Positions 5,780 through 7,108 of a stretch of DNA of 7,108 bases are shown piece after piece. Made by a program: the position numbers and the translations under genes. Where the stretch lies: assembly GCA_002440845.1 (NCBI GenBank), contig DJVL01000028.1:1-7108 (forward strand), read 5' to 3'. The first letter of the stretch is position 1, and every line of letters starts with the position of its first letter. The stretch comes from Patescibacteria group bacterium UBA6257 (lineage in GTDB: Bacteria > Patescibacteriota > Minisyncoccia > UBA6257). The notes under the pieces are model-generated. The model did no database searches and was not told where the DNA came from. It was given only the letters and a program-made list of their open reading frames with translations.

Positions 5780-6793
5780 TTATCTGTTGTGTTTTATAAC
5801 CATTACATCGCCGTCCTTGACTTCGTAATCTTTGCCTTCCAATCTCAACCAGCCTTTTTGGCGAGCTGACTGCCAACTCCCGGCTAAAAGCAATTTTTCC
5901 CAGTTAATCACTTCGGCTTTAATAAAATTTTTTTCAAAATCACTGTGAATCACACCGGCTGCCGCCGGCGCTTTTATTCCTTTTTTTATGGTCCAAGCCC
6001 TCGTTTCATCTTCGCCGGTAGTAAAAAAACTGATTAAATCTAAAACCTCATAAGCTTTTTTTATCAAATCAGAAAGATCTGTTTGGCTTTCTAAATCTAT
6101 TATCAGGTAATCACCCTTCATTTCTTCTATTTTTTTTATCACCTCATTGCTGATTTCCTCTTTTTTTCCGTTTAAAAGATAGATTTGTTTCTTTGTTGTT
6201 AAAAGATTCAATCCTTGGATAACGGGACTTTTTAATTCTTCTTCCTCCAAAACATTAACCAAAAGGCAGCCCTCTGTCAAAAATTTCTTTGTTTTGCCAA
6301 GTAAATTCAATTCCACCATAAAGTTTTTATTGCCGGTTTTTGTCTCTTTTTCGGCTTTTTCCAATCTTTTCTCTAATGTGTCTAAATCTTTTAAAATCAA
6401 TTCGGTATTAATCGTCTCTATATCTTCCTTTGGGTCAACTGTGGCATAAATATGAACGATATCGGGATTAGAAAAACACCTGACCACTTGAACTATAGCG
6501 TTAGTCTCGCGAATACGGGATAAAAACTGATTGCCTAAACCCTCTCCTTTATTAGCTCCTTTTACCAAACCGGCAATATCAAAAAATTCAACTACTGCCG
6601 GAATAGTTTTCTTTGACTGGCTCATTTTTGCCAATTTTTCCAAGCGTTCGTCAGGAACAGAAACAATCCCGACATTAGGATCAATCGTACAAAAAGGATA
6701 GTTAGCGATATTAACTTCTATCTTTGTAAGCAGTTTAAAAAGAGTTGACTTTCCCACATTAGGCAAACCAACAATGCCTAAAGAAATATCCAT
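5780..6793 (-). CDS. ychF: Redox-responsive ATPase YchF (OLA1 family)
   Basis: A P-loop NTPase of the Obg/HAS family that binds ATP in preference to GTP and associates with ribosomes; it is implicated in translation and stress responses. 337 residues from ATG 6793; the in-frame TTG at 6799 would add only two residues and is not needed. E. coli YchF has 363, so this is a compact version. Seen: P-loop GLPNVGKST (9-17); switch II DIAGLVKGANKGEGLGN (72-88) with the hydrophobic L76 typical of this family; a helical coiled-coil insert at about 130-175; and the C-terminal TGS-type domain with FFTTGEDETRAWTIKKG and GVIHSDFEKNFI, ending RLEGKDYEVKDGDVM. The base-specificity motif NxxE appears as N208-G-K-K-E212, with the glutamate shifted by one. 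First gene of the seven-gene run. Confidence 0.97.
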   Translation of the reverse strand: MDISLGIVGLPNVGKSTLFKLLTKIEVNIANYPFCTIDPNVGIVSVPDERLEKLAKMSQSKKTIPAVVEFFDIAGLVKGANKGEGLGNQFLSRIRETNAIVQVVRCFSNPDIVHIYATVDPKEDIETINTELILKDLDTLEKRLEKAEKETKTGNKNFMVELNLLGKTKKFLTEGCLLVNVLEEEELKSPVIQGLNLLTTKKQIYLLNGKKEEISNEVIKKIEEMKGDYLIIDLESQTDLSDLIKKAYEVLDLISFFTTGEDETRAWTIKKGIKAPAAAGVIHSDFEKNFIKAEVINWEKLLLAGSWQSARQKGWLRLEGKDYEVKDGDVMVIKHNR

Positions 6794-6817
6794 AAACAAA
6801 AAATAAATATAAAATAA

Positions 6818-6856
6818 ATTATAAATATATTATATCAAAAAGTCCGCTTTTGATAA
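6818..6856 (-). promoter_or_regulatory. Probable promoter of the ychF operon
   Basis: A TATAAT (6829-6834) and a second one (6818-6823) lie on the minus strand upstream of ychF. The only -35 candidate for the first is TTATCA (6851-6856, four matches to TTGACA, 16-bp spacer), which lies inside the upstream terminator hairpin. The predicted start is near 6822, with a short AT-rich leader lacking a Shine-Dalgarno. In such AT-rich sequence the -10 matches alone are weak evidence. Confidence 0.42.
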
Positions 6857-6867
6857 AGCGGACTTTT
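6838..6867. terminator. Hairpin terminator between tRNA-Val and the ychF operon
   Basis: A perfect 13-bp stem (6838-6850 with 6855-6867, core AGTCCGC/GCGGACT) with a TGAT loop. On the minus strand it is followed by a run of T, so it can end the tRNA-Val transcript about 100 nt after the tRNA. The plus strand also has TTTT at the end of the right arm. Confidence 0.82.
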
Positions 6868-6967
6868 CTGCTTCCCACGCCGTCTAATCTCAAGGTATTT
6901 CTACGAATTTCTATAAATCTTTATTATCCTTTATCTTTTAAGTTTTATTTTATTTTTATATCGGGTG
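6868..6967. other. Non-coding 100-bp spacer downstream of tRNA-Val
   Basis: AT-rich on both strands and pyrimidine-biased on the plus strand. No open frame of note and no hairpin was seen; it is probably just the tRNA 3' trailer. Confidence 0.5.
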
Positions 6968-7041
6968 TGGGCACGTGCGGATTTGAACCGCAGACCTTAC
7001 GGATGTGAACCGTACGCTCTAAACCCCTGAGCTACGCGCCC
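6968..7041 (-). tRNA. tRNA-Val (anticodon CAC)
   Basis: A 74-nt cloverleaf on the minus strand: acceptor GGGCGCG pairs with CGTGCCC (one G-U); D-stem GCTC/GAGC with loop AGGGGTTTA; anticodon stem TACGG/CCGTA with loop TTCACAT, giving anticodon CAC, which reads GTG (Val); variable loop AGGTC; T-stem TGCGG/CCGCA with loop TTCAAAT; discriminator A at 6968. CCA is not encoded (CAC follows), so it must be added by the nucleotidyltransferase. A possible -10 element TAGAAT (7061-7066) lies 19 nt upstream, with no clear -35. Confidence 0.95.
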
Positions 7042-7081
7042 GGGCGCAAATAAATAATAAATTCTAATTACAGGTCTTTAA

Positions 7082-7108
7082 GAACACCCGCTGTTCCGCC
7101 AGAGGCGG
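7082..7108. repeat. Adjacent GC-rich inverted repeats at the window edge
   Basis: GAACA (7082-7086) pairs with TGTTC (7092-7096) around CCCGC. The next hairpin, CCGCC (7096-7100) with GGCGG (7104-7108), has an AGA loop and shares C7096 with the first. The GC content stands out against the surroundings. The second hairpin may extend past the window. It could be a dispersed palindromic repeat; copy number cannot be judged here. Confidence 0.5.

Noticed and set aside
5652..5876. 74-codon minus-strand frame overlapping the ychF 3' end and the acyP 5' end
   Set aside because: Out of frame with two firmly identified genes that leave only 15 nt between them.
1..7108. CRISPR array, insertion sequence or prophage
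   Set aside because: No regularly spaced direct repeats, transposase, integrase or structural phage genes were seen.

Overview
The window is an AT-rich, gene-dense bacterial segment using the standard code: all three visible Trp-rich genes read TGG, and no in-frame TGA appears. The genes are short and tightly packed, mostly without Shine-Dalgarno sequences. The gene set (PolX, YchF, acylphosphatase, a stand-alone MetRS-type tRNA-binding domain, a small HExxH zincin) suggests a Patescibacteria/CPR genome, perhaps Parcubacteria-like. That placement rests on gene content and style only, and no rRNA is present to confirm it.

Layout. Positions 1-1589 (minus) hold a family X DNA polymerase cut by the left edge. 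A divergent intergenic region (1590-1795) carries a clear promoter, a leader and a strong ribosome binding site for a plus-strand DUF502 membrane protein (1796-2479). This gene ends in a terminator hairpin that begins in its stop codon. The convergent gap 2480-2672 is unusually rich. It holds a consensus DnaA box, a promoter with perfect -35 and -10 hexamers, and a ~58-nt unit that folds on itself and ends in its own U-tract, so it is a candidate small RNA. A bidirectional terminator follows.

From 6793 down to 2673 on the minus strand lie seven genes with gaps of 4-18 nt (58 nt before the last): ychF, acyP, a DUF4258-like protein, a small zincin metallopeptidase, a membrane-anchored protein with two calcium-loop-like motifs, a MetRS-beta-type tRNA-binding protein, and an ATP-cone/Mrr-like nuclease fusion. 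They look like one operon. A tRNA-Val(CAC) gene (6968-7041, minus) lies upstream, separated by a hairpin terminator. The right edge carries GC-rich inverted repeats.

Functionally the operon mixes translation-linked housekeeping (YchF, tRNA binding) with poorly characterised proteins. The most notable items are the DnaA-box/perfect-promoter/self-terminating RNA module, the nucleotide-sensor/nuclease fusion, and the possibly regulated leader of the DUF502 gene. None of them proves a new system, but the RNA module is the best candidate for something undescribed.
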